A DNA stretch of 16,605 nucleotides, taken from positions 1 to 16,605 of the forward strand of contig QNZT01000066.1 of NCBI GenBank assembly GCA_003978455.1, written 5' to 3'. The translations under genes were made by a program, and so were the position numbers. The notes under the pieces are model-generated. The model was not told the origin of the DNA. It did not search any database and was given only the letters and a program-made list of their open reading frames with translations. Each line of letters opens with the position of its first letter. The first letter of the stretch is position 1. This document shows, in pieces, positions 6,994 through 13,711 of the stretch. Origin of the DNA: Sulfurospirillum sp. (GTDB lineage Bacteria > Campylobacterota > Campylobacteria > Campylobacterales > QNZT01).

Positions 6994-7488
6994 CTAGAGC
7001 CTTACCTCGATATCGGCAGAGTCGCTCTCCACCTTTTTGGCTTTGAGTATGCGATCCTCTTCGAGCTTGATCTTCAGGTCGTCATCTTCGAGTGCCAGTA
7101 TCTGCATCGCCAGATAGGCTGCGTTTACCGCACCCGCTTTCCCCATCGCAACTGTCGCCACGGGCATACCCGCCGGCATCTGTACGGTGGAGAGCATCGC
7201 ATCCATACCGTCCATTGCCCCGCCTTTCATCGGGATTCCGATGACCGGCTTGATCGTGATGGCGGCGATAGCACCGGCAAGATGTGCCGCCATACCCGCC
7301 GCGGCGATAAAGACACGTGCGCCCTTCTCTTCGGCTTCTTTGATGTATGCGTGTGTGCGCTGGGGACTTCTGTGTGCGGAGGAGATGATCATCTCATGCA
7401 ACACACCGAACTTGTCCAGTGTAGCGGCACACTCTTTGACGATCTCATAATCGCTCTTGCTTCCGAGGATAATAGATACAAACTTCAA
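6994..7488 (-). CDS. purE: N5-carboxyaminoimidazole ribonucleotide mutase
   Basis: This 164-residue protein catalyses the step of purine synthesis that turns N5-CAIR into CAIR. All class I PurE motifs are present: GSKSD at 9-13, SAHRSP at 42-47, the AAGMAAHLAG loop at 63-72, IGIPMKGG at 83-90, QMPAGMPVATVA, and the tail NAAYLAMQIL. The start is TTG: there is no in-frame ATG before the conserved VSIILGSKSD, and AGGAG lies six bases upstream of the TTG. An extended -10 box sits 35 bases before it. No purK is adjacent. The last 30 residues are charged and not conserved across the family. Confidence 0.97.
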   Translation of the reverse strand: MKFVSIILGSKSDYEIVKECAATLDKFGVLHEMIISSAHRSPQRTHAYIKEAEEKGARVFIAAAGMAAHLAGAIAAITIKPVIGIPMKGGAMDGMDAMLSTVQMPAGMPVATVAMGKAGAVNAAYLAMQILALEDDDLKIKLEEDRILKAKKVESDSADIEVRL

Positions 7489-7522
7489 AACCGACTCCTG
7501 TTCTATAGCATAATATAGGAGT

Positions 7523-7531
7523 ATTTTAGCA
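7523..7531 (-). promoter_or_regulatory. Extended -10 promoter for purE
   Basis: The minus strand reads TGCTAAAAT in the 57-base gap before purE. It suggests that purE and the following gene can be transcribed separately from the upstream regulator gene. Confidence 0.45.
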
Positions 7532-7545
7532 GATTTGAGCTTGGT

Positions 7546-8808
7546 TTAAGATACCTCTGCCGGGATATCGCTAACCACACGATTTTTACCGGATTGTTTT
7601 GCTTCGTACAGGTAGATATCTGCCTGTTTGATCATCTCTTCAAGTGTATTGTGCGGTTTGGTCGCAATCCCGATAGAAACTGTAAAGTAGATAGATTCAG
7701 ATATACCTGTTTCAATCGGAGTCGATGCGACTTCTCTACGAAGCTCTTCAAAAAACTTTTGCGCGGCATTTTCTGAGATATCCTGGAGAAAGAGACAAAA
7801 CTCCTCTCCCCCAAAGCGGGCTACCAGATCCTGCCCTTTGGTCTTTTGCTTAAGCTTTTTGGCGAGCGTTTTGATCACTTTGTCACCGATATCGTGTCCA
7901 TAGGTATCATTTACCTTTTTAAAATCATCGATATCGATCATCGCGACAGCAAACTCTTTTTTCTCTTTGCGCATCCGATCGAGATAGAATATACCCTTTT
8001 CAAAAAAGTATTTACGGTTATGCACTTTTGTGAGAAAATCCTGATTTGCATAGGTTTTGAGGGTTTTGATATTTTCAAGATTTTGCGCCAGATTATTGAC
8101 ACGGTGAAGAAACTCTTCTTTCATGAACGGCTTGTTGATAAAGTCATTGGCACCGAATTTGAGAAACTTCGTAGCACTTTCACTATCTGCCGAGATACCG
8201 ATGACACCGAGATCATCTTTTGATTTGAAACGGCGTATTTTCTGCAAAAACTGAACTCCGTTCAACTGCGGCATATTGTAGTCGGTAATCACGATGGAGA
8301 TAGTATCATCCGTCGTCAGTTTCATCAAAGCGTGAAGAGGATCGCGCTCTGTATGAACTTGATAAAGCTGTCTTTTCAGATAGTCACCGATATGGCGCAA
8401 TGCCGTCGTAGAATCATCGACTATCAGCACAGATGTCTCTCTGTTATGCAACAACCTCTCTGTAAAAGCGACAATATACTCCAGCGCTTCCACAGAATCT
8501 TTCAGGACAAAATCGGCTATCTCTTTCTGAAGCAGTTGTTTCTGCAACGCCATATCATAATCACTCGTCATGACAACAACGGGGATCTTTTTTTCCAGTA
8601 CAAAATCGATCAGTTGCGTATCGTGCATATCAGGCAAAAAGACATCCAGCAGTGCCAGCGAATAGTGCTTGTCTGTTGCAAGAAGTTTTTTGACCGTATC
8701 AAAGCTATCTGCCGTGTGGATCTCTACATCATCCAGAGAGGTTTCAAGCCTCCGTGCCAGATACTTTGCCACTGTTTGTGAATCTTCAACGATTAATATC
8801 TTGTCCAT
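7546..8808 (-). CDS. Response regulator with two receiver domains and a GGDEF diguanylate cyclase domain
   Basis: This 420-residue protein has the PleD-like order REC-REC-GGDEF. REC1 spans about 3-120, with phosphoacceptor D55 in ALLDVFLPD. REC2 spans about 126-240, with acidic D131/D132, phosphoacceptor D176 in VITDYNMPQ, S206, and K226-P227. The GGDEF domain (255-410) has the active signature GGEEF at 333-337, so it should make cyclic di-GMP from two GTP. The allosteric inhibition site, normally RxxD five residues before the signature, reads KGQD here, so product inhibition may be weak or absent. The same architecture is known in Campylobacter CbrR. The ATG at 8808 is preferred over the TTG at 8841: the TTG would add 11 residues before the receiver's start, and AAAAGG precedes the ATG by 11 bases. 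It shares a strand and a gene run with cheZ two genes upstream, so motility control is plausible but inferred. Confidence 0.93.
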   Translation of the reverse strand: MDKILIVEDSQTVAKYLARRLETSLDDVEIHTADSFDTVKKLLATDKHYSLALLDVFLPDMHDTQLIDFVLEKKIPVVVMTSDYDMALQKQLLQKEIADFVLKDSVEALEYIVAFTERLLHNRETSVLIVDDSTTALRHIGDYLKRQLYQVHTERDPLHALMKLTTDDTISIVITDYNMPQLNGVQFLQKIRRFKSKDDLGVIGISADSESATKFLKFGANDFINKPFMKEEFLHRVNNLAQNLENIKTLKTYANQDFLTKVHNRKYFFEKGIFYLDRMRKEKKEFAVAMIDIDDFKKVNDTYGHDIGDKVIKTLAKKLKQKTKGQDLVARFGGEEFCLFLQDISENAAQKFFEELRREVASTPIETGISESIYFTVSIGIATKPHNTLEEMIKQADIYLYEAKQSGKNRVVSDIPAEVS

Positions 8809-8871
8809 TGTCACTTGTACCTTTTCCCATTCTGATAACAAAATCGACTGGAAAGAAAATAGTTTTATACT

Positions 8872-10137
8872 TTAGGCAGATATTCTTTGCCTCATGATCG
8901 TCAGAGGCGGAAGTTTTCCCGGAAGTTTTATCGGTAGTGTATAACCGCTGTGCACACTCTCCAGCTCTTTGTCGGTATCGGTGACGATCTTTTTAAACTC
9001 GATCCACCATGTACCCTCTTTTTGGTAGATTTTTCCAAGGGCATTGTCCACCGGTTCGATCTCTTCATGAGGCGGGTAGATCAACTCTATCGGGGTGTGC
9101 GGGTAGGTTTTGTATTTGCACATGAAGTGCATGCCGTCTTCCTGCACCAGTCCGCTTACTTCGTAGGTTCCTTCGCTCATCGCGGTTTCGAGATTTTGTG
9201 TGTCGTCCCTGTCGTGCGGTCTCTGGAAGAGGTAGGCGTCGCTGAAGCCGCGGTGTTTGGTGGTCAGCAGCTCCTCTTCGTACTTTCGGGCATCGAACTT
9301 TCCGGCGTAAAAGTCGTCGATCGCCTCGCGGTAGGCGCGTGCAGTCACTGCCGCATAGTAGGGGCTTTTGGTGCGTCCCTCGATCTTGAGCGAGTCGATC
9401 ACGCCGCTTTGGAGTATCTCGTCGACGTGTGCCGCCATATTCATATCTTTGGCGTTCATGATGTGCGTTCCCGCTTCATCCTGCTCGATCTTCATGAGCA
9501 CGCCGTTGTCGGGATTTTCCGCGTAGAGTGTGTAGTCGAAACGGCAGTCGTTGGCGCAACTTCCACGGTTGGGCACGCGCCCGCTCTGCAGAGAGCTGAT
9601 TAGGCAGCGCCCGCTGTAGGCGAAACACATCGATCCGTGCACGAAGATCTCGATCTCCAGATCGGGCAGATGCTTTTTGATCTCGATCAGATCCTTCAGA
9701 CTCACTTCGCGTGCGGCGATGATACGCTCCACACCCATACCGTAAAAGACTTCGGCATCGAGGTAGTTGAGTACATTTGCCTGGGTGGAGAGGTGCAGCG
9801 GAATCTCGGGGGCGATATCTTTTGCCATCTTGATCACACCCGGCGTGGAGACGATAAGCGCGTCGGGTTTCATGGCGGCTACTTTTCGGATATGCTCACC
9901 GAGCATCTTGAGCTGGTTGTTGAAGGGAAAACCGTTGACGGTGACGTAGAGTTTTTTACCCTGCGCATGGGTATAGTCGATCGCTTCATGAAAGGTATCG
10001 TAGGTAAACTCTTTGCCGGAGCGAATACGCAAAGAGAAGTGGCTCACGCCGCCGTAAACAGCATCCGCACCGTATGCGAGTGCGATTTTCAGTTTTTCAA
10101 AATTTCCCGCGGGAGAGAGGAGCTCTGCTTTTTTCAA
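8872..10137 (-). CDS. trhP: U32 family protein, tRNA U34 hydroxylation enzyme TrhP (YegQ)
   Basis: This 421-residue protein closely follows E. coli YegQ/TrhP. It opens with ELLSPAGNFEKLKIALAYGADAVY-type sequence, then HLSTQANVLN, then the U32 signature EIFVHGSMCFAYSGRC at 163-178. C171, C178, C194 and C198 are the expected four cysteines of the iron-sulfur site. IMNAKDM and SLKIEGRTKSPYYAA follow, and a small C-terminal U32 domain completes it. TrhP makes 5-hydroxyuridine at the wobble position of tRNAs in a prephenate-dependent reaction. The older label 'peptidase U32' is misleading for this subgroup. The start is TTG: stop codons lie just before it in frame, and AGGA sits 8 bases upstream, inside the 3' arm of a perfect inverted repeat. 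The gene lies between cheZ and the GGDEF regulator, in a neighbourhood I recall from Campylobacter. Confidence 0.92.
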   Translation of the reverse strand: MKKAELLSPAGNFEKLKIALAYGADAVYGGVSHFSLRIRSGKEFTYDTFHEAIDYTHAQGKKLYVTVNGFPFNNQLKMLGEHIRKVAAMKPDALIVSTPGVIKMAKDIAPEIPLHLSTQANVLNYLDAEVFYGMGVERIIAAREVSLKDLIEIKKHLPDLEIEIFVHGSMCFAYSGRCLISSLQSGRVPNRGSCANDCRFDYTLYAENPDNGVLMKIEQDEAGTHIMNAKDMNMAAHVDEILQSGVIDSLKIEGRTKSPYYAAVTARAYREAIDDFYAGKFDARKYEEELLTTKHRGFSDAYLFQRPHDRDDTQNLETAMSEGTYEVSGLVQEDGMHFMCKYKTYPHTPIELIYPPHEEIEPVDNALGKIYQKEGTWWIEFKKIVTDTDKELESVHSGYTLPIKLPGKLPPLTIMRQRISA

Positions 10138-10145
10138 TCATCAAT

Positions 10146-10175
10146 CCTGTTATAGTTTTTAGCAACTATAACAGG
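10146..10175 (-). promoter_or_regulatory. Perfect 12-bp inverted repeat covering the trhP ribosome-binding site
   Basis: The arms are 10146-10157 and 10164-10175, identical as inverted copies, with a 6-base loop. In the minus-strand transcript the 3' arm ends in AACAGG, which forms most of the trhP Shine-Dalgarno sequence, 8 bases before the TTG start. A folded RNA would hide the ribosome-binding site. The 5' arm also contains TGTTATAGT, close to an extended -10 box, so the palindrome could instead be a repressor operator over a promoter. No U-run follows, so it is a poor terminator for cheZ. Confidence 0.6.
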
Positions 10176-10192
10176 TTATGTTTATACTATCC

Positions 10193-10909
10193 TTACTTCT
10201 GTCCGAAACTAGCCAGTAACGCTTCGATATCATCTTCGGAAACGACATCTGCCGTATCTTCGTCTCCCTCGATATGGACTGCGGAACTGACACGGGAAGC
10301 GTCATCAACAGTGGACTCAAAGAGAGAGTTCATGTATTTGGAGAGTGCACGCATGACGTTGATGACACGTTCTATCTTCTGTCTGTGGATATCCTGATAC
10401 TGCATGATATCCATGATCATCATGATATCATCCGCACCCATCTGAGATTTTGAGATAGTTGCATGGACACGTTCCAGCGCTTTTTTGTTCTCTTCCAGAG
10501 CATCGGCAAAAACAGGTATATTTGGAAATTTGCCACTCAGTTTTTCAAATGTCTCTATATTTTTCTCCAGCACTGCCGAAATATCGTTTCCATCCGCTTC
10601 TATATCCATAAGATGGTTATTGATCTCTTCAAGTTTATCCATGATCTCAGTCGCTTTTTTCTCAGAGTCGCGGGTGACATCATCGAGTTGATTAACGACT
10701 TTGTGATCATCCGTCGGCGGCGGCGGTGGCCACTTCTGCTGCGCATCTACTTTAAAGTTGTTCTTGTCTATCGTTATGATACCGTCATCCCCATCCTGGT
10801 GATCTTCTGCTGTGTTCTCAGACTCTGTATCACTTCCGGTTTCATCGAGTGCTTCAAGCTCATCCCCGATATCTCCTGCCATCAATGCGTCTAACTCTTC
10901 TTGTGTCAT
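10193..10909 (-). CDS. cheZ: CheZ-like CheY-P phosphatase
   Basis: This 238-residue protein matches CheZ at the catalytic helix, IMQYQDIHRQKIERVINVM at 168-186. D173 and Q177 keep the Asp-x3-Gln spacing of the catalytic pair in E. coli CheZ (DLTGQ). Residues about 75-195 are helical and should form the dimeric four-helix bundle. The C-terminal SEDDIEALLASFG (224-236) looks like the CheZ tail that docks on CheY. The N-terminal TQEELDALMAG (2-12) resembles the CheY-binding peptide of FliM (SQAEIDALL). An acidic linker and five prolines at 61-65 connect the N-terminal peptide to the bundle. The role is to dephosphorylate CheY and reset flagellar rotation. AGGAG lies 6 bases before the ATG. A small unknown gene precedes it by 18 bases. 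Remote CheZ homologues at this genomic place are known in Campylobacter and Helicobacter. Confidence 0.88.
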   Translation of the reverse strand: MTQEELDALMAGDIGDELEALDETGSDTESENTAEDHQDGDDGIITIDKNNFKVDAQQKWPPPPPTDDHKVVNQLDDVTRDSEKKATEIMDKLEEINNHLMDIEADGNDISAVLEKNIETFEKLSGKFPNIPVFADALEENKKALERVHATISKSQMGADDIMMIMDIMQYQDIHRQKIERVINVMRALSKYMNSLFESTVDDASRVSSAVHIEGDEDTADVVSEDDIEALLASFGQK

Positions 10910-10927
10910 ATCTGCTCCTGTTATTGT

Positions 10928-11188
10928 TTATGCAAATGCTTCGAGAAGTTCCCGAACCTCTTTTTGTGAGACGATCGTACGCCCATCGACGTGATGGTGC
11001 GCATACGCTTTGAACTCCATCACCACCATCCGTTTGCGGCAATCCGCGGCCATCGACTCTATCTCATGAAGAAGTCTGGTAATCATCTCTCCTTTTTGTA
11101 GCGCCTGGTTCTCTAACATCACCGATAGTTTTGAGATATTGTTTTCGATAGAGACCAGGTTCCAGATAATTTCATCTTTGTTTTTCAT
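10928..11188 (-). CDS. Small protein of unknown function upstream of cheZ
   Basis: This 86-residue protein is not recognised. It is mostly helical by eye: residues 5-58 alternate hydrophobic and charged positions (WNLVSIENNISKLSVMLENQ), suggesting an amphipathic or coiled-coil hairpin. It then has AHHHVDGR with three histidines at 64-66, and ends in a second predicted helix, QKEVRELLEAFA. That last helix has the acidic-Leu-Leu character of the CheY-binding tail of CheZ, but this is weak. There is no signal peptide. It starts the minus-strand gene run and is 18 bases before cheZ, so the two are very likely co-transcribed; a chemotaxis-linked role is inferred from that alone. The ATG has only a weak GGA 9 bases upstream, and I find no confident promoter on this strand. 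Confidence 0.75.
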   Translation of the reverse strand: MKNKDEIIWNLVSIENNISKLSVMLENQALQKGEMITRLLHEIESMAADCRKRMVVMEFKAYAHHHVDGRTIVSQKEVRELLEAFA

Positions 11189-11206
11189 GTCAACAATCCA
11201 TTGTTA

Positions 11207-11215
11207 TGCTATAAT
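11207..11215 (+). promoter_or_regulatory. Extended -10 promoter for the histidinol phosphatase gene
   Basis: TGCTATAAT is a perfect extended -10 element, giving a leader of about 35 bases to the TTG start at 11257. It lies in the 68-base divergent gap, only about 20 bases from the start of the opposite-strand gene. Confidence 0.7.
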
Positions 11216-11256
11216 CCCAAGATCGACAATTTTGGAAATAGCTTTAAGGATAAAAT

Positions 11257-12036
11257 TTGCGTGTAGATCTGCACAACCACACCACTTTATGTAACCATGC
11301 CGAAGGTGAGATGTATCAGTATATAGAAAAAGCGATCGCTTCAGGAACGGAGTATTTCGGCTTCAGCGAACACGCGCCGATGGCGTTTGATGAAAGATAC
11401 CGGATGCGTTTCGATCAGATGGAACAGTATAGAGAAGATGTACTCGGTCTCAGAAAAGCGTATGCGGACAGAATAGAGATCCTGCTCGGTCTGGAGGTGG
11501 ACTTCCTTCCCGGCTATATGGACGATCGTGTCCTGAACGCGGATGTGGACTATCTCATCGGTTCGGTGCACTTCATCGGCAAATGGGGCTTTGACAACCC
11601 CGAGTTTATCGGAGAGTACCAGAACAGAGATATCGATCAGATCTGGCAGGAGTATTTCGATGCGGTTACAGCGATGGCAAAAAGCGGCTATTTCGACATC
11701 GTCGGACATATCGACTTGATCAAAGTCTTTAAATACCTCCCCAAAAAAGATATCCGTCTCATCGCGGCAGAGGCACTCGAAGCGATCAAAAAAGCGGATA
11801 TGACCATCGAAATCAATATGGCGGGATACCGCAAACCGGTCGCAGAGCCCTACCCCTCTCCCCTGCTTCTGGATGAGATACGACAGCGCGACATACCTGT
11901 TACATTCGGCAGCGACGCGCACAAACCACAACAGGTCAGCCTCTATGCAAAAGAGGTTGTCACTCTCGCAAAAGCGCATGGATTTGACAAATGTGCCGTC
12001 TTTAAAGAGCGGGAGAGAGAATTGCTTAATATTTAA
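11257..12036 (+). CDS. PHP-domain histidinol-phosphatase family protein
   Basis: This 259-residue protein is a PHP-type metallo-phosphoesterase of the HisJ/HisK class. It would convert L-histidinol phosphate to L-histidinol in histidine synthesis. The metal-site residues of the fold are all present: H6 and H8 in DLHNH, H14, H39 in SEH, E80 in GLEVDF, H105 in GSVHF, H151 in VGHID, and D220/H222 in GSDAH. Length fits the family. The start is TTG, six bases after AAGGA, immediately before RVDLHNH, so no longer form is sensible. It is monocistronic: its own promoter lies upstream, and a terminator hairpin contains its stop codon. A related PHP phosphoesterase with another substrate is possible, since no other his gene is nearby. 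Confidence 0.88.
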   Translation: MRVDLHNHTTLCNHAEGEMYQYIEKAIASGTEYFGFSEHAPMAFDERYRMRFDQMEQYREDVLGLRKAYADRIEILLGLEVDFLPGYMDDRVLNADVDYLIGSVHFIGKWGFDNPEFIGEYQNRDIDQIWQEYFDAVTAMAKSGYFDIVGHIDLIKVFKYLPKKDIRLIAAEALEAIKKADMTIEINMAGYRKPVAEPYPSPLLLDEIRQRDIPVTFGSDAHKPQQVSLYAKEVVTLAKAHGFDKCAVFKERERELLNI

Positions 12037-12050
12037 GCAATATTTTTATC
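12021..12050 (+). terminator. Intrinsic terminator overlapping the phosphatase stop codon
   Basis: ATTGCTTAA at 12021-12029 pairs perfectly with TTAAGCAAT at 12033-12041 across a 3-base loop. ATTTTTAT follows. The stop codon TAA (12034-12036) is inside the 3' arm. The stem is A+T-rich but has the standard stem plus U-tract form. Confidence 0.65.
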
Positions 12051-12071
12051 TAAGTTTTCATAAAGATTCGT

Positions 12072-12077
12072 TATAAT
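12072..12077 (+). promoter_or_regulatory. -10 box of glnA
   Basis: A perfect TATAAT lies 31 bases before the glnA ATG. I see no sigma-54 element (GG-N10-GC) and no -35 box, which suggests constitutive or non-NtrC control. AGGAG at 12099-12103 is the ribosome-binding site. Confidence 0.6.
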
Positions 12078-12108
12078 ATCACCACTTTTTAAAATTTTAG
12101 GAGAAAAA

Positions 12109-13542
12109 ATGGGAAAATTCGTTAACAGTGTAGAAGAGTTTTACAAGTTTTGTGAAGAGAACGAAGTTGAGTTTGTAGACTTTAGATTTACAGATATCAA
12201 AGGTGCATGGCATCACATCACATACAGAATGAGTGCCGTAACCGAAGAGATGCTGAACGGCGGTATCCCGTTTGACGGTTCTTCCATCGAAAACTGGCAG
12301 CCGATCAATGAGTCCGATATGCTTTTACAGCCGGATGTTCCTACTGCATTTATGGATCCGTTCACTGCCGATCCTACGATCTGTGTCATCTGTGATGTTT
12401 ATGACATCTATAAAAACGAACTTTATGCGAAGTGTCCGAGAAGTATCGCGAAAAAAGCGCTCAAATACCTTGAAGAGCAGGGAATCGGTGATGCTGCATA
12501 CTTCGGACCTGAAAATGAGTTCTTCGTTTTCGACGATGTGAAAATCGTCGATCATGACAATGAGCAATCTTTCAAAGTCGAGTCTGACGAAGGTCACTGG
12601 GCAGATACCAAAGACTACGGTGAGTTCGGCAATATGGGTCACAGACCGAGAATCAAAGGTGGTTACTTCCCTGTCATGCCTACCGACTCTATGGTCGATC
12701 TGCGTGCAGAGATGATGCAGGTACTCGAAGAGGTAGGTATCGAAGTGGTTCTGGGACACCACGAAGTGGCACAGGCACAGGGCGAGATCGGTGTTGTTTA
12801 CTCCGACATCATCACAGCGGCGGACAATGTACAGAAGTACAAATATGTCGTCAAGATGGTAGCACACCTCAACGGCAAAACAGCCACTTTCATGCCAAAA
12901 CCGATCTACAACGACAACGGAAACGGTATGCACGTACACCAGTCTCTCTGGAAAGACGGTAAAAACCTCTTCTATAAAGAGGGTGAATACGCAAACCTCT
13001 CCAAAACAGCACTCGACTACCTCAGCGGTATCTTCAAACACAAAGATGCGGTCGCGTCGTTTACCAACCCGTCCACCAACTCTTTCAAAAGATTGCTGCC
13101 GGGTTTTGAAGCTCCGAGAATCCTGACATACTCCAGCCAGAACAGATCTGCGGCTTGTCGTATCCCGTACGGTGCAGGTGAGAAATCTACCAGAATCGAA
13201 ACACGATTCCCGGACAGTGCTTCTTGCCCATACCTCGCATTTACTGTCTTGATGATGGCCGGTATCGACGGTATCAAAAACGGCGGTTACGAGCTTGTAG
13301 GACCGGTCAACGAAGATCTGTTCGAACTGACACGTGAAGATCTCAAAGAGCGAAAAATCCCTGAGCTGCCAAACACACTCAGAGATGCACTCGAAGGTCT
13401 TGAGCACGATCATGACTTCCTCGCACCGGTGATGAATGAAGAGTTCATCAGCACCTATATCGACTATCAGTTCGAGAGACATGTTATCCCTGTTGAGGGA
13501 AGACCTACACCGTATGAGTATATCTCTACATACTCTTGCTAA
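12109..13542 (+). CDS. glnA: Glutamine synthetase, type I
   Basis: This 477-residue enzyme makes glutamine from glutamate, ammonia and ATP, the main entry of ammonium into metabolism. It forms a cytoplasmic dodecamer. Family landmarks are FDGSSI at 55-60, FGPENEFFVFD near 132-142 (metal-binding glutamates), the ATP-binding NDNGNGMHVHQS at 268-279, NRSAACRIP at 345-353 and RIETRFPDSASCPY at 362-375. In GSI-beta enzymes the adenylylated tyrosine lies in NLYDLP; here the site reads DLFELT, with F405 in the tyrosine's place. Activity should therefore not be switched off by adenylylation, as also reported for Helicobacter. AGGAG lies 6 bases before the ATG. It has its own promoter, is preceded by a terminator, and is followed by a hairpin. 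Confidence 0.98.
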   Translation: MGKFVNSVEEFYKFCEENEVEFVDFRFTDIKGAWHHITYRMSAVTEEMLNGGIPFDGSSIENWQPINESDMLLQPDVPTAFMDPFTADPTICVICDVYDIYKNELYAKCPRSIAKKALKYLEEQGIGDAAYFGPENEFFVFDDVKIVDHDNEQSFKVESDEGHWADTKDYGEFGNMGHRPRIKGGYFPVMPTDSMVDLRAEMMQVLEEVGIEVVLGHHEVAQAQGEIGVVYSDIITAADNVQKYKYVVKMVAHLNGKTATFMPKPIYNDNGNGMHVHQSLWKDGKNLFYKEGEYANLSKTALDYLSGIFKHKDAVASFTNPSTNSFKRLLPGFEAPRILTYSSQNRSAACRIPYGAGEKSTRIETRFPDSASCPYLAFTVLMMAGIDGIKNGGYELVGPVNEDLFELTREDLKERKIPELPNTLRDALEGLEHDHDFLAPVMNEEFISTYIDYQFERHVIPVEGRPTPYEYISTYSC

Positions 13543-13548
13543 AAAATG

Positions 13549-13567
13549 GAGGGAGAAGATCTCCCTC
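13549..13567. other. Hairpin downstream of glnA
   Basis: GAGGGAGA and TCTCCCTC form a perfect 8-bp stem with a 3-base loop, 6 bases after the glnA stop. In the glnA direction no U-run follows. In the opposite direction the stem is followed by CATTTTTT, so as an intrinsic terminator it would stop antisense transcription. For glnA it may act as a 3' stabiliser. The rest of the 169-base gap up to 13711 holds a T-rich stretch and the next promoter. Confidence 0.5.
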
Positions 13568-13669
13568 TATACCGAGTTAAAGCGTTCAACACGGATTTTC
13601 TCTTCTTTGTCTGATTCACACTTCTTTTAACTTTTACACCTCTTTTTCACAATAATTTCACCTTTACTT

Positions 13670-13678
13670 TGATATAAT
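13670..13678 (+). promoter_or_regulatory. Extended -10 promoter for the ComEA-like gene
   Basis: TGATATAAT is a full extended -10 element 34 bases before the ATG at 13712. AAGGAG at 13700-13705 is a strong ribosome-binding site. Confidence 0.65.
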
Positions 13679-13711
13679 CCTTATGATTAATATTTTTATA
13701 AGGAGAACACA

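Noticed and set aside
12325..13482. 385-residue minus-strand frame opposite glnA
   Set aside because: It is a long antisense shadow of a highly conserved gene; the translation is rich in Cys, Phe and Val with no domain pattern, and no start signals were seen.
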